Shown: positions 1-10,304 of the stretch, one piece after another
How the letters are laid out: each line of letters starts with the position of its first letter
Numbering within the stretch: position 1 is the stretch's first letter
Assembly (NCBI RefSeq): GCF_000819865.1
Contig: NZ_CDDF01000010.1
Span: 1-47,812, forward strand
Direction of reading: 5' to 3'
DNA: 47,812 nucleotides
DNA from: Aeromonas eucrenophila
GTDB lineage: Bacteria > Pseudomonadota > Gammaproteobacteria > Enterobacterales > Aeromonadaceae
Made by a program: the position numbers and the translations under genes
The notes under the pieces: model-generated
The model's input: only the letters and a program-made list of their open reading frames with translations
Told to the model about the DNA's origin: nothing
Database searches by the model: none

Positions 1-20
1 GAGCCCAGTAACGACCACCA
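1..20 (+). tRNA. 3' end of a tRNA, cut by the window edge (probably tRNA-Lys)
   Basis: The first 20 bases fit a tRNA 3' end: the last bases of a T loop, the T-stem strand CCAGT, the acceptor strand AACGACC, discriminator A and an encoded CCA at 18-20. An acceptor pairing with GGTCGTT resembles tRNA-Lys. In E. coli a Lys/Val tRNA cluster lies directly upstream of nadA, which supports Lys. The anticodon is outside the window, so the identity is inferred. Confidence 0.7.
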
Positions 21-45
21 CTTTCTTGTCAAAGAAAGCCAGAAG

Positions 46-67
46 CCCGCCACATAGCGGGTTTTTT
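46..67 (+). terminator. Rho-independent terminator after the tRNA
   Basis: Stem CCCGC (46-50) and GCGGG (57-61) with a 6-nt loop, followed by six T (62-67). It ends the upstream tRNA transcript before nadA. Confidence 0.8.
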
Positions 68-173
68 CGTCTCTGCGGTTTGGCGGCCGATACGCCGAAA
101 CAGAATCACGAGGCGCTGGAATCACTTATCTCGTCGGCTGGATTTGTTGATGGGTTTGTGGCTTGCTTCTGGG

Positions 174-179
174 TATAAT
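174..179 (+). promoter_or_regulatory. Candidate -10 element for nadA
   Basis: A perfect TATAAT lies 34 bases upstream of the chosen nadA ATG. No good -35 hexamer sits at 16-18 bp; TGGGTT at 151-156 is the best at 17 bp. The in-frame TTG at 163 lies upstream of this -10, so it is unlikely to be the translation start. Confidence 0.45.
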
Positions 180-213
180 TTTTACCTTTCCAAGCGTTGA
201 TGGAACAGTCGCA

Positions 214-1287
214 ATGAGCAATGCACTGATCAGTGTCCCTCCGGTCATCGAGATGGACTATCCCTTTCCGGTCAAGCCGGCTCCCCTGACTGCCGAACAG
301 AAGGCGGCCCTGATCACCGAGATCAAGGCGCTGCTCGAGACGCGTCAGGCCGTGCTGATTGCCCACTATTACACCGACCCCGAGATCCAGGCGCTGGCCG
401 AGGCCACCGGCGGTTTCGTCGGTGACTCCCTCGAGATGGCGCGCTTCGGCCGGGATCACGCCGCCCAGACCCTGATAGTGGCGGGTGTGCGTTTCATGGG
501 GGAGACCTCCAAGATCCTGAGCCCCCACAAGCGGGTGCTGATGCCGACCCTGGAGGCGGAGTGTTCCCTCGATCTGGGCTGCCCCATCGATCAGTTCTCC
601 GCCTTCTGTGACGCCCATCCCGACCACATAGTGGTGGTCTACGCCAATACTTCGGCCGCCGTGAAGGCTCGGGCCGATTGGGTGGTCACCTCCAGCATCG
701 CGCTGGAGATCGTCGAGCACCTCGACAGTCAGGGTCACAAGATCATCTGGGGCCCGGACAGGCACCTCGGTGCCTACATCGAGAAGAAGACCGGGGCCGA
801 GATGTTGCGCTGGCAGGGGCACTGCATCGTCCATGACGAGTTCAAGGCCCGGGCCCTCAAGGAGCTCAAGGCCCAGAACCCGGATGCCGCCGTGCTGGTA
901 CACCCGGAATCGCCTGCCTCGGTCATCGAGCTGGCCGATGCGGTGGGCTCCACCAGCCAACTGATCAAGGCAGCCAAAGAGCTGCCCCAGCGCAAACTCA
1001 TCGTGGCGACCGATCGCGGCATCTTCTACAAGATGCAGCAGGCCTGCCCGGACAAGGAGATGGTCGAGGCGCCGACCGGTGGCGATGGTGCCACCTGCCG
1101 CAGTTGTGCTCACTGCCCCTGGATGGCGATGAACGGCCTGGTGGCGATCAAGGAGGCACTGACCGACGGCGCCGAGCGTCACGAGATCCTGGTGGACGAG
1201 GCGCTGCGGGTGAAGGCATTGATCCCGCTGGATCGCATGTTGAACTTTGCCGCCGAGCTCAGGCTCAAGACCCAGGGCAATGCCTGA
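214..1287 (+). CDS. nadA: Quinolinate synthase NadA
   Basis: Condenses iminoaspartate with dihydroxyacetone phosphate to quinolinate in de novo NAD synthesis, using a cytosolic [4Fe-4S] cluster. The 357-residue product aligns end to end with E. coli NadA (347 residues). The three cluster cysteines are C117 (in AECSLDLGC), C204 (in GHCIVHDEF) and C301 (last Cys of CRSCAHC), each offset by four from the E. coli positions. The reading frame is open back to a TTG at 163. ATG 214 is preferred because it lies downstream of a TATAAT and matches the family N-terminus; its Shine-Dalgarno is weak. It follows a tRNA, as in E. coli, and seems monocistronic, with a strong hairpin after it. Confidence 0.97.
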   Translation: MSNALISVPPVIEMDYPFPVKPAPLTAEQKAALITEIKALLETRQAVLIAHYYTDPEIQALAEATGGFVGDSLEMARFGRDHAAQTLIVAGVRFMGETSKILSPHKRVLMPTLEAECSLDLGCPIDQFSAFCDAHPDHIVVVYANTSAAVKARADWVVTSSIALEIVEHLDSQGHKIIWGPDRHLGAYIEKKTGAEMLRWQGHCIVHDEFKARALKELKAQNPDAAVLVHPESPASVIELADAVGSTSQLIKAAKELPQRKLIVATDRGIFYKMQQACPDKEMVEAPTGGDGATCRSCAHCPWMAMNGLVAIKEALTDGAERHEILVDEALRVKALIPLDRMLNFAAELRLKTQGNA

Positions 1288-1310
1288 TCGCTTCGGGCAC
1301 TGAACGCAAA

Positions 1311-1340
1311 GAGGGCACCCAATGGGTGCCCTCTGCTTTT
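1311..1340. terminator. Terminator between convergent nadA and yeaD
   Basis: Perfect 10-bp stem GAGGGCACCC (1311-1320) / GGGTGCCCTC (1324-1333) with an AAT loop, followed by a T run on the plus side. On the minus strand the tail is only TTT, so it acts mainly for nadA but may serve both. Confidence 0.8.
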
Positions 1341-1356
1341 ATGGGGTGGACGAGGA

Positions 1357-2223
1357 TCAGATGATCACGGTGGAGAAGCTGTGCTCCTCATCCGGCATCA
1401 CGGTGACGCCGGCATCGGCGGTGATGGCCGCCTCGACACAGAACATAGTGCTATAGCCGTCGTCGCTCATGTCGGCCATGGCGCTGGCACCTTCCTGCCA
1501 GGGGTTCCAGACCACTATGCTGTCGTGGTTGCCGCTGACGACCCGGATGCTGCGATCCCCATCCTCGACGGTGACGATGGCGTCGGGTTGGCGGTATATG
1601 CGATCCATGGCCGCACAGAGCGTCAGAGCGCCCTGCTGCTGCTCATCCTGGCCGGTCAGCTTGTCCAGGTAGGGCTCACCCAGGCCAGTCACACTGATGG
1701 CTGCTGGGCTGCTTATCTGCAGATAGGTATGCAGGGCGGCGTTGTAGACGATGGGGGCGGTGCCCGTGTTGCGGGTGGTCAGCACCAGCGAGAGCTCCTT
1801 GCCGATCAGCACGTCCAGCTCCAGCTCGAAGGCGTGAGGCCAGAGGGCATGGCTGCTCTTGGTGTCACCGAGGGAGAGGTGCACCAGGGTGCCATCTTCG
1901 TGGTCGGAGACGCCATCCAGAGACCACAGTGTGGTGCGGGCGAAGCCATGGGCAGGCTTGCCGCTGCCAACGCGCTCCGGGGCCGGCCCGAACCAGGGCC
2001 AGCACAGGGGGATGCCGCCGCGAATAGGCTTGCTGCCGTCCAGCACGGCCTTGTCACTGAGCCAGAGAGAGGCGGGCTCGCCATGGCGCTGATAGCTCAG
2101 CACATGGGCGCCAAACAGGCTGATCTCGGCCCTGGCATGGGCATTGTCGATGGTCAGCAGGGGCAGCCCTGCCTCGTTGTGGCTGAGGCTGCAGTGGGCT
2201 GTCAGAGTGCGTATGGGTTGCAT
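1357..2223 (-). CDS. yeaD: Glucose-6-phosphate 1-epimerase (hexose-6-phosphate mutarotase), YeaD family
   Basis: Interconverts the alpha and beta anomers of hexose 6-phosphates; cytosolic, aldose 1-epimerase fold. The 288-residue product carries the family landmarks IRGGIPLCWPWFGP, PAHGFAR, ALHTYLQIS and MSDDGYSTMFCVEA in order. E. coli YeaD also lies beside gapA on the same strand, which supports the assignment. The frame stays open upstream to 2247, but ATG 2223 has an AGGAG about six bases upstream and is the better start. It lies downstream of gapA on the minus strand, with a gapA terminator between, so the two are probably transcribed separately. Confidence 0.93.
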   Translation of the reverse strand: MQPIRTLTAHCSLSHNEAGLPLLTIDNAHARAEISLFGAHVLSYQRHGEPASLWLSDKAVLDGSKPIRGGIPLCWPWFGPAPERVGSGKPAHGFARTTLWSLDGVSDHEDGTLVHLSLGDTKSSHALWPHAFELELDVLIGKELSLVLTTRNTGTAPIVYNAALHTYLQISSPAAISVTGLGEPYLDKLTGQDEQQQGALTLCAAMDRIYRQPDAIVTVEDGDRSIRVVSGNHDSIVVWNPWQEGASAMADMSDDGYSTMFCVEAAITADAGVTVMPDEEHSFSTVII

Positions 2224-2278
2224 GAAGGCTCCTGTGCTCGTGCACATTCAGAAAAGAGGGTTACAAGACTCAGAATAC

Positions 2279-2305
2279 AAAAAGGCGGCCAATGGCCGCC
2301 TTTTT
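2279..2305 (-). terminator. Terminator of gapA
   Basis: GGCGGCC (2284-2290), loop AAT, GGCCGCC (2294-2300), flanked by A5 at 2279-2283 and T5 at 2301-2305, so it can work in either direction. It lies just past the gapA stop. Confidence 0.85.
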
Positions 2306-2330
2306 AAGCTACTTGATTGCGCATCCCAAA

Positions 2331-3332
<1,002 letters not shown>

Positions 3333-3372
3333 TTACCTAACTGTTCAGTAGTCAAAGAAAATTCCGTTTGTA

Positions 3373-3400
3373 AATTTACTAGAACTCACCCGTGAGTCAA
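3373..3400 (-). promoter_or_regulatory. Candidate promoter of gapA
   Basis: On the minus strand TTGACT (3395-3400) and TAAATT (3373-3378) are separated by 16 bp, about 47 bases before the gapA ATG at 3326. Five of six and four of six bases match the sigma-70 consensus. Confidence 0.5.
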
Positions 3401-3670
3401 CCAACAATCTGTCTGAAATTGCGCTATATCATGAAAAACTGTGAAATTTATTTTCGGTTTATGTAACTGACTACCAACTTTTGTCGAATGTGTCATCAGC
3501 CGGTTCTCGTCACAGAGATCAACAATAGTGCCTGCCCGGTCACACATCCAGCCGGGGAGATATGTAAAAATGTGCGCGGTTTAGCATGGCCAAAGAGCCA
3601 CTGTTCAAGCACCACCCATAAAAATTAATCAAATAGTATAGATAGAATCCACAGCGGGAATTCTCAAACT
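3401..3670. promoter_or_regulatory. AT-rich divergent control region between gapA and malQ
   Basis: With the gapA promoter and leader, this fills the 344-bp gap between divergent gapA and malQ. No ORF or stable hairpin is visible. TATAGA (3637-3642) and TAGAAT (3643-3648) could serve as malQ -10 elements, but neither has a recognisable -35, which would fit an activator-dependent promoter. GGGGAGAT at 3554-3561 and a CATCC at 3545-3549 are only weakly like MalT boxes. malQ has a poor Shine-Dalgarno. Confidence 0.35.
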
Positions 3671-5860
3671 ATGACCACCCTGATTGAACAGCTGGCTGCC
3701 GCCAAAGGCATCGCCAGCGAGTATGTTGATGCCTGGGGCCACCCGGCTCAGGTATCCGAAGAGAGCAAGGCCGCCATGCTGGGCGCCATGGGTTACCGCG
3801 TCGATGACGAGGCCGCCCTGACCGAACAGCTTGAGCAGGAACACCGTCAGCACTGGCTGCGTCCACTGGATCCCGTGATGGTGGTCCGCAGTGGCGATGC
3901 CATCAGCCTGGAAGTCCGTCTGCCCATCGAGTTCGTCAACGATGCGCTGCATTGGCAGATCGCGCTGGAGCAAGGTGCCCTGTTGTCCGGTCAGCTGACC
4001 CCCATCGAGGGAGAGCTGGTCGGGGTCGCCGAGTTTGAGGAGATGGAGTGCCAGGCTTATCGCGTGGCACTGGATGTGCAGCCCGAGCTCGGCTATCACC
4101 AGCTGACGCTGCTGGAAGAGGGCAACGACGAACCACTCGCCAGCATGCGCCTCATCGTCGCCCCCAAGTCTTGCTACAAGCAGGCGCCGATCGCCAACGG
4201 GCGCAAGGTGTGGGGCCCTAGCGTGCAGCTTTATTGCCTGCGCAGCCGCCACAACTGGGGCATGGGGGATTTCAGCGATCTCGGCCAGCTGGTCGAGAAG
4301 GCGGCCGCCTGGGGCGCCCACTTCGTCGGTCTGAACCCGATCCACGCCCTCTACCCGGCCAACCCGGAGAGCGCCAGTCCTTACAGCCCCTCCTCCCGTC
4401 GCTGGCTCAACGTGGCCTACATCAACGTCGAGGCGGTACCCGAGTTTCTGGCCAACGAGCGGCTCAAGGCCGAGGTGGCCAATCCTGCCTTCCTGCAGCA
4501 CCTTGCCTCCCTGCGTGCCAAGGAGAACGTGGACTATACCGGCGTCGTCGAGACCAAGATCGGCATACTGCGTCAGGTGTTTGAACAAGCCAGCTTCGGC
4601 GCCGAGCGCCAGGCCCAATTCGACAGCTTCGTGGCCGCCGGTGGCGACAGCCTGCAGCAGCAGGCGGCGTTCGATGCCATCCAGGCCCACTTCTATGCCA
4701 AGGGCGAAAATGCCTGGGGCTGGCCGGTCTGGCCAGAAGCGCTGCGTGATTACCACAATCCCGAAGTGGCAGCCTGGATGAGCGATCACAGCCAGGATGT
4801 GGCTTTCTATCTCTATCTGCAGTTCCTGGCCGACGAGCAGCTTGCGCAAGCAGACGCCCGCGCCAAGGCCGCCGGCATGGTGATGGGGATCTACCGCGAT
4901 CTGGCGGTGGGTGTCTCCGAAGGCTCCACCGAGATCTGGGCCAACCGGGATCTCTACTGCCCGAAAGCCTCGGTCGGTGCGCCGCCCGATATCCTGGGCC
5001 CCCTCGGCCAGAACTGGGGCCTGCCCCCCATGAACCCGAACCAGCTGTTCGAGGCTGCCTACCAGCCGATGGTGGACTTGTTCCGTGCCAACATGCGTGC
5101 CTGTGGCGCGCTGCGCATCGACCACGTGATGGCCTTGCTGCGCCTGTGGTGGGTGCCGCCCGGAGAGTCTGCCGCCAAGGGTGCCTACATCTATTACCCG
5201 GTCAACGATCTGCTGGGGATCCTGGCGCTGGAATCCCACCGCAACCAGTGTCTGCTGATCGGGGAAGATCTCGGCACAGTGCCGGAAGGCATCGATGTCA
5301 CCCTCAAAGAGAACGGCGTGCACTCCTACAAGGTGTTCTTCTTCGAGCGCTCCAAGGGGGATGGCGGCTTCATCTCTCCTGCCCACTACACCGAGCAGGC
5401 TATGTCGGCCCTGACCACCCACGACATGCCGACCCTGAAGGGGTTCTGGCATTGCGACGATCTGGCGCTGGGTCGCGAGCTGGGATTGTATCCAGATGAA
5501 GAGGTACTCAAGACCCTGTATGCTGATCGCCACCAGGCCAAGCAGCGGATCCTTGACAGCCTGCATGCCCATGGGGTCATCTCACAGAATGTCAGCCACG
5601 ACGTGAACTGGGTCGGCATGAACACCGAGCTCAACCACGGTCTGCAGCTTCACATGTCCCGCGGCAGCTGCGCCCTGTTCAGCACCCAGCTGGAAGACTG
5701 GCTGGAGATGGACAAGCCGGTCAACGTGCCGGGCACCAGTTACGAGTACCCTAACTGGCGCCGCAAGCTCTCCCGCGATCTGGAGGATATTTTTGTCGAT
5801 GAGGCGCTCAAGGCGCTGGCAGGCAAGATGAGCCAGGCCCGTGACGAGGCCAGTCGTTGA
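3671..5860 (+). CDS. malQ: 4-alpha-glucanotransferase (amylomaltase) MalQ
   Basis: GH77 disproportionating enzyme that transfers maltodextrin segments between glucans and releases glucose; cytosolic. At 729 residues it is slightly longer than E. coli MalQ (694). The GH77 landmarks are present: LRSRHNWGMGDF with HFVGLNPIHALYP, the nucleophile D484 in ALRIDHVM, the acid/base E532 in LIGEDLGTVPE and the third carboxylate D585 in TTHDMPTLKGFW. It heads an operon with glgB (79-bp gap) and glgX. This links maltodextrin use to glycogen metabolism, unlike the E. coli malPQ arrangement. Confidence 0.96.
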   Translation: MTTLIEQLAAAKGIASEYVDAWGHPAQVSEESKAAMLGAMGYRVDDEAALTEQLEQEHRQHWLRPLDPVMVVRSGDAISLEVRLPIEFVNDALHWQIALEQGALLSGQLTPIEGELVGVAEFEEMECQAYRVALDVQPELGYHQLTLLEEGNDEPLASMRLIVAPKSCYKQAPIANGRKVWGPSVQLYCLRSRHNWGMGDFSDLGQLVEKAAAWGAHFVGLNPIHALYPANPESASPYSPSSRRWLNVAYINVEAVPEFLANERLKAEVANPAFLQHLASLRAKENVDYTGVVETKIGILRQVFEQASFGAERQAQFDSFVAAGGDSLQQQAAFDAIQAHFYAKGENAWGWPVWPEALRDYHNPEVAAWMSDHSQDVAFYLYLQFLADEQLAQADARAKAAGMVMGIYRDLAVGVSEGSTEIWANRDLYCPKASVGAPPDILGPLGQNWGLPPMNPNQLFEAAYQPMVDLFRANMRACGALRIDHVMALLRLWWVPPGESAAKGAYIYYPVNDLLGILALESHRNQCLLIGEDLGTVPEGIDVTLKENGVHSYKVFFFERSKGDGGFISPAHYTEQAMSALTTHDMPTLKGFWHCDDLALGRELGLYPDEEVLKTLYADRHQAKQRILDSLHAHGVISQNVSHDVNWVGMNTELNHGLQLHMSRGSCALFSTQLEDWLEMDKPVNVPGTSYEYPNWRRKLSRDLEDIFVDEALKALAGKMSQARDEASR

Positions 5861-5886
5861 GCCATTGTCGCCAACTGACTTACTTT

Positions 5887-5916
5887 CATCCGCTTCGGCT
5901 TAGGCCGGAGCGGATG
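5887..5916 (+). other. Intercistronic stem-loop between malQ and glgB
   Basis: A 13-bp hairpin, CATCCGCTTCGGC (5887-5899) against GCCGGAGCGGATG (5904-5916) with a TTAG loop and one G-U pair. No T run follows, so it is not a standard terminator. It ends 11 bases before the glgB Shine-Dalgarno. It could protect the malQ mRNA 3' end or set the relative expression of the two genes. Confidence 0.6.
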
Positions 5917-5939
5917 CTCAGCCATGAAAGGAAATGTCG

Positions 5940-8117
5940 ATGCCCGTTGAACGTTTGGTTGCCGCCCGCTGTGCCGAGCCCTTCTCCCATCTAGGCCTGC
6001 TGGCCAATCCGGGTGGACCAGGCCTGAAACTCACCGCCTGGTTGCCCGATGCCCTAGAGGTCCGCGTCAGGGATCTCAAGTCCGGCAAGATAGTGGCCAC
6101 CCTGACCTCCGCCGACGAAGCGGGCCTTTTTGAAACTGTTTTCACCCGTCGCAAGAATCCCTTCCCCTACCAGCTGATCGCCAGCTACCCCGATGCCAGT
6201 GCCGAATTCATCGATCCCTATCAGTTCCAGGCTGCCGCCTGGGATGGCTTGGCAGAACTGACCTCACAACCGGAAAACATCTACCACACCCTCGGTGCCC
6301 AGCTGCGCAGCGTTGACCATCTTGGCCAGCGGGTGGAAGGGGTGCGCTTCGCCGTCTATGCGCCGAGCGCCAGCGCAGTGAGCCTCATCGGCGACTTCAA
6401 CTTCTGGGATGGCCGCCGTCACCCCATGCAGCGCAGCCAGTGCGGCCACTGGGTGCTGTTCGTGCCGGGCCTCAAGGCGGGGGATCGCTACAAGTTTGAA
6501 CTGAAAGATCCGGCCGGCCACCGGCTGCCCCACAAGAGCGATCCGGTGGGCTTCTACTGCGAGCAATATCCGTCCTTTGCCTCCGTCATCCATGACCATG
6601 AGCAGTACCAGTGGCAGGATGCCGCCTGGCGCGAGAGCCAGCACAACGACAAGCGGGAGCAACCGCTCTCCATCTATGAGCTGCACGTGGGCTCCTGGAA
6701 GCGCCATCCCAACGGCGACAGCCTGAGCTGGCGCGAGCTGGCGGTGGATCTGGTCGACTACGTCCGGCAGATGGAGTACACCCATATCGAGCTGATGCCG
6801 GTCTCGGAGCACCCCTTCAGCGGCTCCTGGGGCTATCAGCCGGTGGGCATGTTCTCGCCGACCAGCCGCTTCGGCAGCGTCGATGACTTCAAATACTTCG
6901 TCGACCAGTGCCACCAGGCCGGGATCGGCGTCATCCTGGACTGGGTGCCTGCCCACTTCCCGGCGGATGCCCACGGCCTGGCCCGCTTCGACGGTACCCC
7001 GCTCTATGAGTACGAGGACCCGCGCCGTGGCTGGCACCCGGACTGGAACTCCTACATCTACGATTTTGGCCGCAACAACGTGCGCCAGTTCCTGGTGGCG
7101 AGCGCCCTGTTCTGGCTCGACAAGTTCCACATCGACGGCCTGCGGGTGGATGCGGTCGCCTCCATGCTCTACTTGGATTACTCGCGCAACGCCGGCGAGT
7201 GGGTGCCGAACGTCGATGGGGGCAACCACAACTACGAGGCCATCAGCCTGCTGAAGTGGACCAACGAAGAGGTGTACGGCAAGTATCCCCACACCATGAC
7301 CATCGCCGAGGAGTCCACCGCTTTCGCCGGTGTCTCCAAACCCACCTTCCTGGGGGGACTGGGGTTTGGCTTCAAGTGGAATATGGGCTGGATGCACGAC
7401 ACCCTGAGCTACATGCAGAAAGAGCCCATCCATCGCCGTTATCACCACAACGAGATGACCTTCTCCATGGTGTATCACTATGACGAGAACTTCATCCTGC
7501 CGCTCTCCCACGACGAAGTGGTGCACGGCAAGCACTCACTGCTCTACAAGATGCCGGGAGACGAGTGGCAGCAGGCCGCCAACCTGCGCGCCTACATGGG
7601 CTTCATGTACGCTCATCCGGGCAAGAAGCTGAACTTCATGGGCACCGAAATCGCCCAGAGCAACGAGTGGAATCACGATGCCCAACTGCCCTGGCAGTTG
7701 CTGCAATACCCCAAGCACGGCGGTCAGCAGCGGCTGATCCGGGATCTCAACCACCTCTATCGTCATGAAGCTGCCTTGTATCAGGCCGATTATGAGCGAG
7801 CGGGCTTCCGCTGGCTGGACCACAACGACGCCGACAACAGCATCTTCGCCTGGCTGAGGGCCGACAAACAGGGTGAAAATCCTGTCATGGTCGCCAGCAA
7901 CTTCACCCCGGTACCGCGTATCGCCTATCGACTCGGGGTGCCACAGGCGGGCCGCTACGCCGTGGTACTCAACACCGACAGCGAGCATTACTGGGGCAGC
8001 AACTATGATGTGGGCCTGGCCTCCGTCGCCGAGCCGACGCCCTGGCAGGGGATGTCGCACAGCATAGTGCTGGACCTGCCGCCGCTCGCGACCTTGTTCA
8101 TCAAACAGGAGTCTTGA
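5940..8117 (+). CDS. glgB: 1,4-alpha-glucan branching enzyme GlgB
   Basis: Introduces alpha-1,6 branches into glycogen (GH13_9, cytosolic). The 725-residue product has an N-terminal CBM48-type module, the TIM barrel and a C-terminal beta domain, and is collinear with E. coli GlgB (728). Catalytic residues: nucleophile D404 (GLRVDAVASM), acid/base E457 (TIAEEST) and D525 (LPLSHDEVVHGK). An ATG at 5934 is also in frame, but AAGGA at 5928-5932 is seven bases from ATG 5940 and only one from 5934, so 5940 is chosen. Its TGA overlaps the glgX ATG by one base. Confidence 0.97.
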   Translation: MPVERLVAARCAEPFSHLGLLANPGGPGLKLTAWLPDALEVRVRDLKSGKIVATLTSADEAGLFETVFTRRKNPFPYQLIASYPDASAEFIDPYQFQAAAWDGLAELTSQPENIYHTLGAQLRSVDHLGQRVEGVRFAVYAPSASAVSLIGDFNFWDGRRHPMQRSQCGHWVLFVPGLKAGDRYKFELKDPAGHRLPHKSDPVGFYCEQYPSFASVIHDHEQYQWQDAAWRESQHNDKREQPLSIYELHVGSWKRHPNGDSLSWRELAVDLVDYVRQMEYTHIELMPVSEHPFSGSWGYQPVGMFSPTSRFGSVDDFKYFVDQCHQAGIGVILDWVPAHFPADAHGLARFDGTPLYEYEDPRRGWHPDWNSYIYDFGRNNVRQFLVASALFWLDKFHIDGLRVDAVASMLYLDYSRNAGEWVPNVDGGNHNYEAISLLKWTNEEVYGKYPHTMTIAEESTAFAGVSKPTFLGGLGFGFKWNMGWMHDTLSYMQKEPIHRRYHHNEMTFSMVYHYDENFILPLSHDEVVHGKHSLLYKMPGDEWQQAANLRAYMGFMYAHPGKKLNFMGTEIAQSNEWNHDAQLPWQLLQYPKHGGQQRLIRDLNHLYRHEAALYQADYERAGFRWLDHNDADNSIFAWLRADKQGENPVMVASNFTPVPRIAYRLGVPQAGRYAVVLNTDSEHYWGSNYDVGLASVAEPTPWQGMSHSIVLDLPPLATLFIKQES

Positions 8118-10258
8118 TGTTTGTAATGGAAAACGGGGTGGACTACCCGCTGGGCGCCCGGCTCGATGAGACGGGCTGCCATTTCTGTGTTTGGGCCCCC
8201 CAATCGGACAAGGTGGAACTCTGCCTGTTCGACGAGCAGGAGCAGGAGCTGGTTCGGCTGACGCTGCCCGGTCAGCGTGGCCAGTATCGCTTCGGCCATG
8301 TGCGCGGCGTCAGGGCGGGTCAGCGTTATGGCTACCGGATCCATGGCACGCCGCGGGACGGCATGCTGTTCGATCCCGACAAGCTGCTGATCGATCCCTA
8401 TGCCAGGGCGCTCAGTCGTCCGACCCACTGGGACGACGAGCAGTATGAGGGGGACAGTGCGGCCATGGTGGCCAAGTCGGTGGTGGTGGATGACGCCTTC
8501 GACTGGCAGGGGATCGGCAAGCCTGCCATTTCCCCCGAGCGGGTCGTGCTCTACGAGACCCACGTCAAGGGCTTCACCCGCCAGCATCCCGGCGTTCCCG
8601 CCGAGCTGCGCGGTACCTACCTCGGCATCAGCCACCCGCTGATGATCGAGCACCTGACCACCCTTGGTGTCACCTCGGTGCAGCTGATGCCGGTGGCCGC
8701 CTTCATGTCCGAGCCCAGGCTCGAGCAGCTGGGGCTCACCAACTACTGGGGCTACAACCCCATCGCCTTCTTCGCCCCCGAGCCCCGTTACGGGGCGGGA
8801 GAGGCGTTGACCGAATTCAAGACCATGGTGCGCGAGCTGCATCGCGCCGGGCTCGAGGTAATACTCGACGTGGTCTACAACCACACCGCCGAATCCGGCG
8901 CCGACGGCCCCATGCTGTCTCTCAAGGGATTCGACAACGCGGGCTACTACGCCTTCGAGGCGGGGGCCCACGGTCCGGACTACAACCGTCACGCCAACGT
9001 GACCGGCTGTGGCAACAGCGTCAACCTGGATCACCCCAACAGCCTGCGGCTGGTGCTGGATGCCCTGCGCTACTGGGTGACCGAGATGCAGGTGGATGGC
9101 TTCCGCTTCGACTTGGCGGTCACCCTGGCGCGGGAGGCGGGGGAGTTCGATCCCATGAGCGCCTTCTTCAAGGCCATGCTGGCGGATCCCGTGCTGGCAC
9201 GGGTCAAGCTCATCGCCGAGCCCTGGGACATAGGCCCCTTCGGCTATCGGCTCGGCCAGTTCCCGAGCCAGTGGCTGGAGATCAACGACCGCTATCGCGA
9301 TACGGTGCGCGCCTTCTGGCGCGGAGATGCCGGCAAGATGGGGGACTTTGCCACCCGTCTGGTGGGGTCGCGGGATCTGTTCCCGAAGAACTGGCGTGCC
9401 CCGCACACCAGCGTCAACTACCTCTGCTACCACGACGGCTTCACCCTGGAGGATCTGGTCTCCTACAACCAGCGCCACAATCAGGCCAACGGCGAGGACA
9501 ACAGGGACGGCCACGGCAACAACCTCTCTTATAACCACGGGGTCGAGGGGCCGACGCTGGATCCCAGGATCAACAACCTGCGCCAGCAGCAGAAGCGCAA
9601 CCTGATAGCGACCCTGCTGCTCTCCCAGGGCACCCCGCACTTCCTGGCCGGGGACGAGATGGGGCGCAGCCAGCTTGGCAACAACAACGCCTACTGTCAG
9701 GACAACCAGATAAGCTGGGTCAACTGGCAGCTGCGACCGGAAGATGAGCGGCTGCTCGACTTCACCCGCCAGATGATGGCACTGCGGGCGGAGTCCGGGG
9801 TCTTCTCCAATCTGCAGTTGAGTGACGACAGCTGGAACGGCGCCGCCGTCAGCTGCCACAAGGTCAACTGGTATCATCCCGATGGGCATCAGCTCAACGA
9901 TCAGGACTGGCACGCCCCCATGGGGCAGGCGTTCGCCATGGACATCGGCATGATCGAGGGAGATGGGGAGCGCTGGTATGTGCTGTTCAACGCCAGCGAC
10001 TACGACATCCAGTTCCGTCTGCCGCCACCCGGCACCGGGCTGGAGTGGGTGCAGGTCGTCGACACCGCCACCAACGACGGCCTGCCCTTCCTGCCGGACG
10101 ACATCAAGCGTCAGGTCTCGGTGGGGCGTGCCCACTCCCTCAAGTTGCTGGAGCGCGTCGCCCTGTCGGCGGTGGCCTTGGCAAGGGAAGGGGTGATGGC
10201 GGCGCCGGATGTTGCCGTCGTGTTGCCAACGGGATCACAGTTCCCGCTGGCGGGGTAG
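8117..10258 (+). CDS. glgX: Glycogen debranching enzyme GlgX (isoamylase type)
   Basis: Hydrolyses alpha-1,6 branches of phosphorylase-trimmed glycogen (GH13_11). The 713-residue product has an N-terminal CBM48-like part (RLDETGCHFCVWAPQSDKVE) and a barrel with nucleophile D332 (FRFDLAV), acid/base E368 (LIAEPWDIG) and D440 (CYHDGFTLEDLV). It is longer than E. coli GlgX (657). AGGAG at 8107-8111 is five bases from ATG 8117, which overlaps the glgB TGA (TGATG), so translation is probably coupled. No terminator is seen after it, so transcripts may run into the msrB leader. glgC, glgA and glgP are not in the window. Confidence 0.95.
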   Translation: MFVMENGVDYPLGARLDETGCHFCVWAPQSDKVELCLFDEQEQELVRLTLPGQRGQYRFGHVRGVRAGQRYGYRIHGTPRDGMLFDPDKLLIDPYARALSRPTHWDDEQYEGDSAAMVAKSVVVDDAFDWQGIGKPAISPERVVLYETHVKGFTRQHPGVPAELRGTYLGISHPLMIEHLTTLGVTSVQLMPVAAFMSEPRLEQLGLTNYWGYNPIAFFAPEPRYGAGEALTEFKTMVRELHRAGLEVILDVVYNHTAESGADGPMLSLKGFDNAGYYAFEAGAHGPDYNRHANVTGCGNSVNLDHPNSLRLVLDALRYWVTEMQVDGFRFDLAVTLAREAGEFDPMSAFFKAMLADPVLARVKLIAEPWDIGPFGYRLGQFPSQWLEINDRYRDTVRAFWRGDAGKMGDFATRLVGSRDLFPKNWRAPHTSVNYLCYHDGFTLEDLVSYNQRHNQANGEDNRDGHGNNLSYNHGVEGPTLDPRINNLRQQQKRNLIATLLLSQGTPHFLAGDEMGRSQLGNNNAYCQDNQISWVNWQLRPEDERLLDFTRQMMALRAESGVFSNLQLSDDSWNGAAVSCHKVNWYHPDGHQLNDQDWHAPMGQAFAMDIGMIEGDGERWYVLFNASDYDIQFRLPPPGTGLEWVQVVDTATNDGLPFLPDDIKRQVSVGRAHSLKLLERVALSAVALAREGVMAAPDVAVVLPTGSQFPLAG

Positions 10259-10304
10259 AGTGAAACGGCCTGACTGGGTATGCTGGGCGCCGTTACCCAT
10301 GGTA

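Noticed and set aside
3440..3455. CRP site between gapA and malQ
   Set aside because: Only one half (TGTGA) is present; the other side is TTTTC.
3545..3561. MalT boxes upstream of malQ
   Set aside because: GGGGAGAT and the inverted CATCC match the MalT consensus only in part and are poorly placed relative to the possible -10. Not reported as a site.
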